From positions 31,310,001-31,374,000 of the forward strand of contig OZ231127.1 of assembly GCA_965153355.1 (NCBI GenBank): DNA of 64,000 nt, read 5' to 3'. Below the pieces are notes generated by a model, which had not been told where the DNA came from, made no database searches, and saw only the letters and a program-made list of their open reading frames with translations. Of this stretch, positions 14,111 through 25,024 are shown in pieces. Origin of the DNA: Flaccisagitta enflata (lineage: Eukaryota > Chaetognatha > Sagittoidea > Aphragmophora). Position numbers and translations under genes: made by a program. Every line of letters starts with the position of its first letter. Position 1 is the stretch's first letter.

Positions 14111-14476
14111 TTACTTGGTCTTGCCCTCCTTGACCTTTCCAAACGCTTCCCTGCGTCTCAGCATGCTTTTGTACTGCGACTGAAGGTATGATAGCGTGAT
14201 GTTCCTCCAGACTTAAGCGCGATTTTTTTTAGTCCTGCCATCCATGTTGCACATTCTCGACTTAACCAATGCGTCAATTGGGACCATGGAGATTCAATCA
14301 GCTCGAGTTCTGGGCTGTACCTGGGCTAACTGGAGAAGTGTTTGACCTTTGACACTGCGCCTTTGACCCCATTGCTTCGTTGAAACAGCCAGATGAGTGG
14401 GTGCGCCATCTCCCATCAACCGCATTTCAAAAATGCCATTTTTATGCCATTTTTCTAAAAAGGTAATCAACTTCAT
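14111..14476 (-). pseudogene. Decayed Tc1/mariner/IS630-type transposase, C-terminal part
   Basis: On the minus strand, one frame reads MGDGAPTHLA and STKQW, the DGAPxH motif around the second catalytic Asp of Tc1/IS630 transposases. Further on, another frame reads YSPELELIESPW, matching the family motif SPDLNPIENxW that carries the third catalytic acid. A third frame reads YLQSQYKSMLRRREAFGK and ends at a stop (14111-14113), like a Tc1-type C terminus. Motif order and spacing are right but at least two frame changes separate them, and the N-terminal half is absent. It is a fossil and cannot encode a working enzyme. A short inverted repeat (about 14020-14042 against 14607-14630, core TTTATCGCAT) may be a remnant of element ends. 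Confidence 0.5.
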
Positions 14477-14639
14477 TCAGCTCTCATTTCTAAGCGATTA
14501 GATGCACAGTAACGCGGTTGGCGCCAACTGCTAGAAAATTTGAAGACGTTTCAGAATCTCACCAATTTTTCTTAGATTTTTTTATTTGTAAAGGAGATAT
14601 GAGGCTGTAAGTGATGCGATAAACTTATTTCCAAGGTTG

Positions 14640-15345
14640 TAAGGAGTCGATCACCTACGCTTTCACACATATGGGGAATTTTCTCCTCCTCCTCCTTCGC
14701 CTTTGTACCCCCCACCTGGAGGCTCAAATTCTAGCCTCAAGGCCCAAATTCCTGCCCAGTGGCTCAAATTCTATCAAAATCTGCCAAATTCAGCCATATT
14801 CTGCCAAATTCTGCCATATTGTGCCAAATTCTGCCAAATTCTGCCACATTTGCCAAATCCTGCCAATTTCTGCAAATTTCTGCCAAGTTCTGTCATTTTG
14901 GCTAAATTTGGCCGTCCCCCTCCCTGGCCTCCGGGAGGCCGAGGAGGAGAAAATTACTCAGATGTATGAAAGTTGGACAACATTACTACTCAACCCCACT
15001 CTAACAAAGGATGAGAGCCTTTGGAGCTCTCAATGGTGTTTAATCCGGACCCATCACAACTATCCTTTAAATCTCTGAAAAAATATTCCCTCTTCAGAAA
15101 TTATCACAAGACAGGTCAAAATTTATGAAACATTCAGAAAAAAGTAACTAACTTCTGTCTATACATGAGATACGCAGACCACGAGAAAACACTTGATAAA
15201 TATGGCGGGCATATGTAAGCGGGCATATGTAAGCATAGGTGATCAACCCTTTTGATGCCGCTGCCCTGCTCCCTCCCTTAATTCAATCACAACTTATATA
15301 GGCAGGGCACAGGTACTGCTGACCATCTAACGCTTTTGCGACTAT
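14640..15345. repeat. Fam-D-like repeat enclosing a satellite monomer
   Basis: The left end has GATCACCTACGCTTTCACAC and TCTCCTCCTCCTCC, then an AAATTCTGCCATATTCTGCC minisatellite (14755-14900). The right end has GCATAGGTGATCA and GCTGACCATCTAACGCTTTT. The diverged 549-bp satellite monomer (14970-15210) lies between. Confidence 0.6.
14970..15210. repeat. Diverged monomer related to the 549-bp satellite
   Basis: The order ACAACATTAC, GAGCCTTTGGAGCTCT, GGTGTTTAATCCGGACCC, CACAACTATCCTT and ATGAGATACGCAGACCACGAG follows that of the satellite unit (ACAACATTAC, GAGCCTTGGGAGCTCT, GGAGTTTAATGCGCACCC, CACTACTATCCTT, ATGAAATATGCAAGTGACAAG). Only about 235 bp of the unit is present. Similarity is clearly above chance by eye but lower than between array units. 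Confidence 0.75.
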
Positions 15346-15744
15346 TTCTATTTGTTTTGATTTCTTTTTTTCAAAATTGTTTTTTTTTTTTCAAATTTTC
15401 CCGCCACTCGATATTCTTAGGTAATATTATGCCTTATAACAATCAGATTCTGAGGTGTTATTCACCATTTAGCAACTAGAGTGCTCAAATTCATGTTTCC
15501 TCCACCTCATCCTGAACACGCTCATAGCAAGGAAGTAAAAGGGAATAAAGTTATCTGGATTTTTTTTCTATTCAGCACACCCACGCAAGTAGACGCGACG
15601 CTAAGTCAACTCCTTTCTTTTAGAAAATTGATTTTATAACCTAAATAAAACTTTATCCGCAGAATGGATCTGCCTCCAGTAAATTAAAGCAGTCATTACT
15701 CGTTACTCTGACTTAATTGAATGCCGAGATATGCCTAGCACGAA

Positions 15745-16303
<559 letters not shown>

Positions 16304-16597
16304 AATGAAAAGAAAAAAAGAATAAGAATAAAAATCCTTTGCCATTGTTGGGTCTTTCAATCGAAATGTGTCTGATCTTCACAGTTCCACAGACTCTGAT
16401 ATTGGCAACACTGTCGAATTCACAATTTTTTTGTACAAAATAAAAACAGTTGGCGTGCTACTTTTTCGTCCCAAACTTTTCTTATCATCCATTTCCAGCG
16501 TTACAATTTTCCCAATATATTCTGCATAGCCCTAGTCTTTCATCATTTTACCTGATCTTCACAGTTCCATGAACACGGATATGGGCATAAACCTCGA

Positions 16598-16600
<3 letters not shown>

Positions 16601-16655
<55 letters not shown>
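16601..16655. repeat. CT microsatellite
   Basis: Pure CT, about 55 bp. Confidence 0.95.
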
Positions 16656-16657
<2 letters not shown>

Positions 16658-16704
16658 CAATACAAAGGTATCGTTGAGTGGACTAAGCATAACAATCTTG
16701 ACAT

Positions 16705-16737
16705 AAAATAGTTGCTACAACTTGTAGCAACTATTTT
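16705..16737. repeat. Perfect 33-nt palindrome
   Basis: Arms AAAATAGTTGCTACAA and TTGTAGCAACTATTTT flank a single C. Confidence 0.9.
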
Positions 16738-17217
16738 GTAGTACAAGGCCATAGGAAATAGGATGATCAATTCATCATTTAGACGGACCAATGGATAAAC
16801 TCCGTACATGCACCCATCCAGTTCATAAACAGATTCTGTTATTCTCCTTCAAAATTCTTTCAAAAACACGATCTTTTTTACTTCCTTTCCCTCTGGCTTA
16901 AAATGGAAATTTTCCTTCTCCCTAAGTCACTTTTCTTTGATAGATCGTAGTTTTAATGAAGGCAGAAGAAAAGACTGAGAAAGGGAATGGTGATTTCCTT
17001 TTCTGCATCATCAGGGTTTACGATGGATATCGCCTAATAACCTCATATTTCGACGTTACAGTGTGAACACAGTGGGTAATTAGCTATTGGATTGAGTAAA
17101 ACTCTCTGTATGTTCACTTTTTCAAATTTCAGGACTTACCGACATAATTTTGCGGAGAAAAACACAGGCTTTTACGTCGGTGTCACGGAAGCAAAAATGT
17201 GGATGTAATTTGCACAA

Positions 17218-17230
17218 AAGAAAGAAAGAA

Positions 17231-17310
<80 letters not shown>

Positions 17311-17312
17311 AA
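17218..17312. repeat. GAAA microsatellite
   Basis: About 23 units; A-rich low complexity follows at 17410-17490. Confidence 0.95.
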
Positions 17313-17921
17313 AACAGAAATTGGTGTAGCATTCAATACCTTGTTTTGCAATTTGTAACGTGCTAATAGACCCAACCATCCACGAACAAAAATTGTGGAA
17401 TTCACGAAAACCAAGAAGAAAAAAATGAAAAAAAAATAAAAAAAGAGGCAAAAAGAAAAAAAAAAAAAAAAAGAAAAAAGAAAAAAAAACGGAATGAGTT
17501 TTGAAAAATGGAAGAGTGAAAAATGGTTTGACATGAAAACAGAGAGAATAGAATCTGGAGAATATTCGGTTCATTTCCCATGGATTTGTTTGGGGATTGA
17601 AGATCATCTTCAACCTAATGGAGAAATGTGGAACGAAATTTGTCTCAATTCCACATCGCAGTCTTGATGTCTATGTTTAACCTCTCTTTTCCTTTACCTT
17701 TGGATACAAATTCTCATTTCGAGTGTAGGCCTTTTTTGAGATTGCGATCTCTTTTCACTCACTGAATGTTTTCTTTCAGTACAAAGTCAATCCCGCGCAT
17801 GGTCTATCTTCCCGAAAACCCCGCTTGGATGAAGCTTTAACTCAAACACACTCGAGCTGAAAATACGGATAGCAGCCTATCCAAAGGCCTAACCCTAGCC
17901 CCTATCGTTAAGCCTAAACCT

Positions 17922-20349
17922 ATATGACAGTAGACAACATTACATCAAAACCAAAAAATAAGGACAAGAGCCTTGGGAGCTCTTACTGGAGTTTAATGCG
18001 CACCCCTCACTACTATCCTTAGAATTATCAAAATCCATCTCAACCCTTACCAAAGAGCAACTCATCAGATACAAACCAACAGCAAGAAAAACCAATAATT
18101 GTCAGCTATTTATGAAATATGCAAGTGACAAGAAAGAGTACCAGATATCTGCGTTGAACGCCACTTTATTCCTCACAGCTATCTGATCTTCCCATTGTAA
18201 AATGCTTATAATATCTATAGCCTTAAATCAAGATTTTTCCCACTAACTGAGAATAATCCACCAAGTCACTCTGAGTCAACCCCAAATTCTCAGATATATT
18301 ATTAGTAATCATAATCCAAATTGAGCAAAACAAATTACCAAAGGATAAATGAATTATCAAAGATAATGTAGTTACCAAAGGCAATGTTGCGAAGAAACCA
18401 TACCATAAAGGCAAGAATCGAGAGTCAACCTTACTGGGACCGCCGGCATTCTTAACCAAGGTACTAAACTATATGACAGTAGACAACATTACATCAAAAC
18501 CAAAAAATAAGGACAAGAGCCTTGGGAGCTCTTACTGGAGTTTAATGCGCACCCCTCACTACTATCCTTAGAATTATCAAAATCCATCTCAACCCTTACC
18601 AAAGAGCAACTCATCAGATACAAACCAACAGCAAGAAAAACCAATAATTGTCAGCTATTTATGAAATATGCAAGTGACAAGAAAGAGTACCAGATATCTG
18701 CGTTGAACGCCACTTTATTCCTCACAGCTATCTGATCTTCCCATTGTAAAATGCTTATAATATCTATAGCCTTAAATCAAGATTTTTCCCACTAACTGAG
18801 AATAATCCACCAAGTCACTCTGAGTCAACCCCAAATTCTCAGATATATTACTAGTAATCATAATCCAAATTGAGCAAAACAAATTACCAAAGGATAAATG
18901 AAATATCAAAGACAATGTAGTTACCAAAGGCAATGTTGCGAAGAAACCATACCATAAAGGCAAGAATCGAGAGTCAACCTTACTGGGACCGCCGGCATTC
19001 TTAACCAAGGTACTAAACTATATGACAGTAGACAACATTACATCAAAACCAAAAAATAAGGACAAGAGCCTTGGGAGCTCTTACTGGAGTTTAATGCGCA
19101 CCCCTCACTACTATCCTTAGAATTATCAAAATCCATCTCAACCCTTACCAAAGAGCAACTCATCAGATACAAACCAACAGCAAGAAAAACCAATAATTGT
19201 CAGCTATTTATGAAATATGCAAGTGACAAGAAAGAGTACCAGATATCTGCGTTGAACGCCACTTTATTCCTCACAGCTATCTGATCTTCCCATTGTAAAA
19301 TGCTTATAATATCTATAGCCTTAAATCAAGATTTTTCCCACTAACTGAGAATAATCCACCAAGTCACTCTGAGTCAACCCCAAATTCTCAGATATATTAT
19401 TAGTAATCATAATCCAAATTGAGCAAAACAAATTACCAAAGGATAAATGAATTATCAAAGATAATGTAAATAAAGGCAATGTTGCGAAGAAACCATACCA
19501 TAAAGGCAAGAATCGAGAGTCAACCTTACTGGGACCGCCGGCATTCTTAACCAAGGTACTAAACTATATGACAGTGGACAACATTACATCAAAACCAAAA
19601 AATAAGGACAAGAGCCTTGGGAGCTCTTACTGGAGTTTAATGCGCACCCCTCACTACTATCCTTAGAATTATCAAAATCCATCTCAACCCTTACCAAAGA
19701 GCAACTCATCAGATACAAACCAACAGCAAGAAAAACCAATAATTGTCAGCTATTTATGAAATATGCAAGTGACAAGAAAGAGTACCAGATATCTGCGTTG
19801 AACGCCACTTCATTCCTCACAGCTATCTGATCTTCCCATTGTAAAATGCTTATAACATCCATAGCCTTAAATCAAGATTTTTCCCACTAACTGAGAATAA
19901 TCCACCAAGTCACTCTGAGTCAACCCCAAATTCTCAGATATATTATTAGTAATCATAATCCAAATTGAGCAAAACAAATTACCAAAGGATAAATGAATTA
20001 TCAAAGATAATGTAGTTACCAAAGGCAATGTTGCGAAGAAACCATACCATAAAGGCAAGAATCGAGAGTCAACCTTACTGGGACCGCCGGCATTCTTAAC
20101 CAAGGTACTAAACTATATGACAGTAGACAACATTACATCAAAACCAAAAAATAAGGACAAGAGCCTTGGGAGCTCTTACTGGAGTTTAATGCGCACCCCT
20201 CACTACTATCCTTAGAATTATCAAAATCCATCTCAACCCTTACCAAAGAGCAACTCATCAGATACAAACCAACAGCAAGAAAAACCAATAATTGTCAGCT
20301 ATTTATGAAATATGCAAGTGACAAGAAAGAGTACCAGATATCTGCGTTG
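17922..20349. repeat. 549-bp satellite array, left block (about 4.4 units)
   Basis: Units repeat every 549 bp with very few differences; the third unit has a 3-bp deletion (546 bp). Each unit starts near ATATGACAGTAGACAACATT and contains CTTGGGAGCTCTTACTGGAG. Two open frames recur: 74 codons on plus (17962-18183 in the first unit, no ATG at its start) and 78 codons on minus (18223-18459, starting at TTG, not ATG). Period and deletion are multiples of three, but both frames are closed by stops in every unit, so I treat it as noncoding satellite, possibly built from an old coding or transposon fragment. The block ends abruptly at 20349 where a transposon is inserted. Confidence 0.93.
20342..20349. 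repeat. Left TSD CTGCGTTG
   Basis: Identical to 25017-25024. The bases on the outer sides of the two copies join to rebuild the intact 549-bp unit. Confidence 0.85.
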
Positions 20350-20554
20350 GACTTAATGCCAACCTGGGGGCTGGGGTATTAGCCGGAATGAGCCTGCCCT
20401 TTGCCCCTGCCCCTTAACATTACCATTCCATAATGTTTGATACTAAGATTGACCCTTTCTTCCATTTCTCTTACCGTTCTGCGTCATGATAGTTAACTAA
20501 CTCAATTCCCCTACATATCTTTCGAGGAATAAGAATGCCCCTGCCCCTACCCTT

Positions 20555-21440
20555 TACCTCTGGCTCCTGCCTCTGCCGATTCTGCTGATACTGACTCAGT
20601 CCACTTCCACATCTCCGTCTCCTGCCTCTGCCGATTTTGCCTACGCCGACTCTATAGAATATGAATTCCTTTATCTCTGTCACCTGCCTCTGCCGATTCT
20701 ACCGATGCCGACTCTGTCTATTCCCTTCTCTCTGTCCCCTGCCTATGCCAATTCTGCCGATGCCGACCCTGTCTATTCCCTTCTCTCTGTCTCCTGCCTC
20801 TGCCGATTCTGCTGATGCCGACTCTGTCTATTCCCTTCTCTCTGTCCCCTGCCTCTGCCAATTCTGCCGATGCCGACCCTGTCTATTCCCTTCTCTCTGT
20901 CTCCTGCCTCTGCCGATTCTGCCGATGCCGACCCTGTCTATTCCCTTTTCTCTGTCTCCTGCCTCTGCCGATTCTGCCGATGCCGACCCTGTCTATTCCC
21001 TTCTCTCCGTCTCCTGCCTCTGCCGATTCTGCCAATGCCGACTCTATCTATTTCCTTTCTGCGGTTCTGCCAATGGCAACTCTGTATATACCCTTATCCC
21101 TATCTGCTTCTCCTGCCGATTCTGCCGATGCCGCCCCTTATTTGTGTCTCCTGCCTCTGCCGATGCCGACTGATTAATCTCTTATCTTTTTTTTCTTGCC
21201 TCCGCCGATTCTGCCGATGCCGACATTGTAAGTACCAAGATCACTGTCCCCTGCCACTGCCGACTCTGCCGATTCTGCAGTATTTGTTTCATTCTTTCTT
21301 TCTTCTGCTCCCTCTGCCGACTCTGCCAACTGCCGACTCTCTTATGTCTCTTTCATTTCTGTCTGCTGCCGACTGTCAACTCTCTGATATCTCTTTCATT
21401 TCTGTCTGCTGTCAACTGCCGACTCTGCCGACTGCCGACT
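20555..21440. repeat. TGCCGATTCTGCCGATGCCGAC minisatellite (left subterminal)
   Basis: An imperfect tandem array of CTGCCTCTGCCGATTCTGCC, GATGCCGACTCTGTCTAT and TCCCTTCTCTCTGTC blocks, with a unit of roughly 57 bp decaying to shorter CCGACTCTG blocks on the right. Long apparent open frames here come only from the repeat. Confidence 0.85.
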
Positions 21441-21443
21441 CTC

Positions 21444-21614
21444 TTTTTAGTTGCGGACACGCAACTCTATAATAGGCTTTGTCCGTCCGTCCGTCCATCA
21501 GTCTGTCCGTCCGTCCGTTGGTCCGTAACCATCGAGTCGAAAAGTGTGAAAACGCACATTTCCGCCCCTGCCCACCCGTCCGCAACTGAGGGCCGTGTAT
21601 CCGGCCTTGTTTTT
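21444..21614 (+). repeat. Fam-A copy (GTTGCGGAC subtype), near complete
   Basis: The arm AGTTGCGGAC (21449-21458) forms a hairpin with CGCAACT and is exactly complementary to GTCCGCAACT at 21579-21588. CTCTATAATAGG follows the hairpin. Ends GCCGTGTATCCGGCCTTGTT. Confidence 0.85.
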
Positions 21615-21843
21615 AGTCGTATGGTATGAGAATTTCCCATACACGGGGTGACTTCTAAAATGGGACCAATTTATTCGTGCGTGTAATCTCGACTTTTTTT
21701 TTCAAAGTATGAAAAAAACAACTTCGTCTTATGTCGACTGTCTAGATTAGATGACTTGAGGTTTCAGAACTTTTTCAAATTATGGCATCTAGATAAAGCG
21801 AAGGCATGATTGCTGTAATTAAAAATAATAACGTTGATAGCTC

Positions 21844-22101
21844 TTTTTAGTTGCGGACACGCAACTCTATAAGAGGCTTTGTCCGTCCGTCTGTCCGTCC
21901 GTCCGTCCGTTGGTCGGTCCGTTGGTCGGTCCGTCACGCTCGAGTTGAAAACGCGAGAAACGCGCATTTTACGATGCTGCAGCTGTCATTGAATGTGTGT
22001 GGGTGTATGTTAGTGTGTAGGAAGGAGGTTGGGGCAAGGCTGGGGGTTGGCTGCCCCTGCCCACCCGTCCGCAACGATATTGTGACCCCCGCGTCACTTG
22101 T
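21844..22101 (+). repeat. Fam-A copy (GTTGCGGAC subtype, variant 3' end)
   Basis: Starts TTTTTAGTTGCGGACACGCA, CTCTATAAGAGGC. The 3' part has CCACCCGTCCGCAAC followed by GATATTGTGACCCCCGCGTC rather than CCGGCCTTG. The same variant end occurs in the minus copy at 37148-37362. Confidence 0.75.
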
Positions 22102-22316
22102 TAACTTTATTGGACGATTTCTATTTGGACAAGCAAATCTTTTTGAGTCATTGCATCATACTCTGGGCTGATCATGCGTTAGATGAATGAAAATAGATAA
22201 ATGACACTCTAAAAGGTTATGTTCAGACGGTAGAATATCTTTTTTTTTTTTCACAAAGAAAAAAAAAGATTCGCTTTGGTCCATCCTCTCCATCCACTCC
22301 GTCTTCTCCTCGATGT

Positions 22317-22394
22317 ACGTGTGTGTGTGTGTGTGAGTGAGTGAGTGAGTGAGTGAGTGAGTGAGTGAGTGAGTGAGTGAGTGAGTGAGCTAGT

Positions 22395-22435
<41 letters not shown>

Positions 22436-22444
22436 GGATAAACA

Positions 22445-22527
<83 letters not shown>
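22317..22527. repeat. GT, GAGT, GA, GACA and CA compound microsatellite
   Basis: Blocks in order: GT to 22334, GAGT to 22390, GA, GACA to 22435, CA to 22526. Confidence 0.95.
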
Positions 22528-22529
<2 letters not shown>

Positions 22530-22663
22530 CACACGAGCACAAACAATATCAGCGCAACCAACATGTCCATAGATGGAAAATACAGAAAGGATGGGCAAAA
22601 ACGGTTTTTAAGATAAGTTAAAACCGAGTCATGTCGTAGTAAAAAAATATGTATTCAAAACTC

Positions 22664-22901
22664 TTTTCAGTCGCGTGCTACGCGACTCTATAATCCACTT
22701 TTCTGTTGGTCCGTCGGTCCGTAACAAAGTCGTTTTAAAGGCTTTTTGTCGCGATTTTTATAACTCTGAATAGTGGAGAAGATACTTCAAGTTGTAAACA
22801 GCCATTTCAAATGTCTTTTCTTAAAAAAATGTTTGTCAGTCTGTCTGCCATACATTTTTTGAAAGTGCCGACGCACGCGACTTAGGTCTAATGACCTTGT
22901 T
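22664..22901 (+). repeat. Fam-A copy (subtype ending GGTCTAATGACCTTG)
   Basis: Starts TTTTCAGTCGCGTGCTACGC, CTCTATAATCCAC, GTAACAAAGTCG; ends GACGCACGCGACTTAGG, TCTAATGACCTTGTT. Same subtype as 4473-4939. Confidence 0.8.
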
Positions 22902-23101
22902 CTGTATTGCCCAACTGATTTTCCCTTAAACTCTCCGCATATTTTTACAGAGCCCGGCAGAAAAACAGCTGACAAAAAATGACAATTTTTGTCAATTTTC
23001 TAATCATATGTGCCTACAAACAGTGGCTTCTTTCATCTTAGTATCTCTGTAAATAGAAATCATTATCAACTACAGACGCACTTACATTGCACTTGAAAAA
23101 A

Positions 23102-23190
23102 TAAGGTTGGATACATGTATACCCTCGTTTCGTGTGGGTGGACGGGGGCAGTGGCAAGGCTACTCAAGTATTTGGGCAGAGGCAGTGAGG
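23102..23190 (-). repeat. Fam-A 3' fragment
   Basis: AAGGTTGGATACATG, GTGGGTGGACGGGGGCAG and TATTTGGGCAGAGGCAGTGA correspond to the distal end of Fam-A on the minus strand. Further on, 23210-23390 is a degenerate CTCGCT/ACACTCTGCT repeat. Confidence 0.5.
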
Positions 23191-23946
23191 GGGCGTTTCT
23201 AGTCAAAGACGATCGCGTTTTGAAAGGGCCACTCGGTCGCTCGCTACATTCCTTTGCTCGCACTACTCACTCCGCTCACTCGCTTCACAGCGCTCCACTT
23301 TGCTACACTCTGCTCTGCTACACTCTGCTTTGCTACGCTCGCTTTGCTCGCTATGTTCACGGGCTCGCTCACTACGCTCACTCCCTCGTGGGACAGTTGA
23401 AATTCTTGAATATGTGTTCACGCTGTTATCGCGTTTCACGGGAACAAACGCGTTTTTGGCGCTCATTAGAAACACGCCCTGATGCTTTTAAATCCAGAAA
23501 ACGCGTTTAAACTCCCAAATAGGAAAGAGTTATCAATGGACCAACCAACATGGACCCACCGACTTAGTGGAGAAGCCTGGCATGCTTATGCTCATTTATC
23601 AATTAGCTGTTCACATTTCATGATAGAGATTAGACTCTAATTTAGAGACAGTGGAGGAAATGCATTTGCTTTCTGACATTTTACTCAACTCAACTTGCAA
23701 GTCGGCTTTTTAAAAATTTTACGAAAATGATTAAATCCACTAGAGTCTAGCATGTCACACCAAATCAGAGAGAGCCTGCCGGGCTCAGAGCCAGCAGAAA
23801 GTAAGAGCCCAACAGCAAATTGGAGAGAAACGGGCTCGCGGGCTCGCCCTTAAAAAAAAGCCTCCTAAATTATCCTTCCTTTCCGGCACTTGCTACGCGA
23901 ATCTATTCCTGGCGTTTTTGGTCCGTTCATCTATCCCTCCGCGCGC

Positions 23947-23953
23947 GCGTGTG

Positions 23954-24005
<52 letters not shown>

Positions 24006-24020
24006 GTGTGTGTGTGTGTG
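23947..24020. repeat. GT microsatellite
   Basis: About 70 bp with one CG interruption. Confidence 0.95.
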
Positions 24021-24204
24021 CCTTGATCTCTTCGTCTGCCCAATACCCGAAATTTCACTCGACTTCACTGTCTCTTACCTGTCGGCCTGCTCACTTGTAT
24101 GTCTGTATCTGTCTTCAAGCCTGTCTAGTGTTCTGTTGTCTATCAATAAACACCTTTATTTGTCTATTTCCCCTTTTATTGATTCTTTAAACTTTAAACT
24201 GACC

Positions 24205-24262
24205 TACCTACTGACGGACGGACAAAGTGGTGTTTAGTCGCTTAGCACGCAACTACAAAGCT
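24205..24262 (-). repeat. Fam-A 5' fragment
   Basis: GACGGACGGACAAAGTGGTG and TTTAGTCGCTTAGCACGCAA are a degraded head in minus orientation. Confidence 0.5.
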
Positions 24263-24352
24263 GTCCCAATAGGAAGAAGCTAAATCAGATAAAAAAAAAA
24301 AACAGTATTTTTTTCATAATAAAAAAAAAATTAGTAAGAAATTTTCTGAAAA

Positions 24353-24760
24353 AAATTGAAGAGTCGGCAGAGTCGGCAGAGTCGGCAGAGTCGGCAGAGT
24401 CGGCAGAGTCGGCAGAGTCGGCAGAGTCGGCAGAGTTGGCAGGGTTGGCAGGGTTGGCAGGGTCGGCAGGGGTGGCAGGGTCGGCAGAATCGGCAGAGGC
24501 ATGAGCCAGAGAAAATGAAATAGAGTCGGCATTGGCAGAATCGGCTGCGGTAGGAGACAGAGTAAAGGAAATGAAGAGAGTCGGCAGCGGCAGAATCGGC
24601 AATGGTAGGAGACAGAGAAAAGGAAATGAAGAGAGTCGGCAGTAGCAGAATCGGCAGTGAGAGGAGACAGAGATAATGTGATGTGATAATGTGATGGAAA
24701 GTCGGCAGCGGCAGAATTGGCAGTGACAGGAAACATAGATCATCAGAGATAATGTTGACA
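24353..24760. repeat. GTCGGCAGA minisatellite (right subterminal)
   Basis: Nine-bp units GTCGGCAGA, about a dozen near-perfect copies at 24361-24500, then longer degenerate units containing GAGACAGAGA and GTCGGCAG. It is the reverse complement of the TGCCGAC array at the other end of the insertion, so the pair forms a subterminal inverted repeat. Confidence 0.8.
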
Positions 24761-25016
24761 TGGCAAGGGGGGGGGGGAAAGAGTAAGGGGGATACTTTAC
24801 CAACCTGGGGTGTTGAAGTCAACATCATTACCGGTATGAATGCAGGCTTGCATCAGGAATTGCATCTACTTAGGTTAAAAAGTACTAAAAAATATTGACA
24901 TTAGCATTAATGATAGAATTAGCATGAGCCCCACAATTTCTCAGGTAAAATTTGTTATACAGCTTCATAGCTAATCACTCCGGCTAATGCCCCAGCCCCC
25001 AGGTTGGCATAGTATG

Positions 25017-25024
25017 CTGCGTTG
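25017..25024. repeat. Right TSD CTGCGTTG
   Basis: Second copy of the 8-bp duplication flanking the 4,667-bp insertion. Confidence 0.85.

Larger units (their letters stand above)
16304..17921. other. No gene; microsatellites and one palindrome
   Basis: Apart from the listed repeats, a short duplicated piece (TGATCTTCACAGTTCCA) occurs at about 16373 and 16553. Confidence 0.55.
20350..25016. mobile_element. 4,667-bp non-autonomous TIR transposon inserted in satellite
   Basis: The ends carry inverted repeats at 20356-20387 and 24979-25010 (31 of 32 positions match; core AACCTGGGGGCTGGGG). The flanks are an exact 8-bp direct duplication, CTGCGTTG, at 20342-20349 and 25017-25024. Removing the insertion and one duplicate restores a perfect satellite unit. 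Eight-bp duplications are typical of hAT (also some other superfamilies). No transposase frame is visible. Subterminal TGCCGA-type minisatellites lie in opposite orientation at each end (20555-21440 and 24361-24760), with Fam-A copies and microsatellites nested between. Confidence 0.82.

Noticed and set aside
18223-20103. Repeated 78-residue minus-strand protein in the satellite
   Set aside because: It begins at TTG rather than ATG, has an in-frame stop upstream, and one unit (25091-25282) has a stop within it; I list it as a satellite frame, not as a gene.
20661-21472. Cys/Leu/Pro-rich open frames up to 200 codons
   Set aside because: They arise from the TGCCGATTC minisatellite, which is open in three frames.
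22317-22527. CRISPR-like or phage-like array
   Set aside because: Repeats are simple-sequence tracts without spacers, in a genome with spliceosomal introns.
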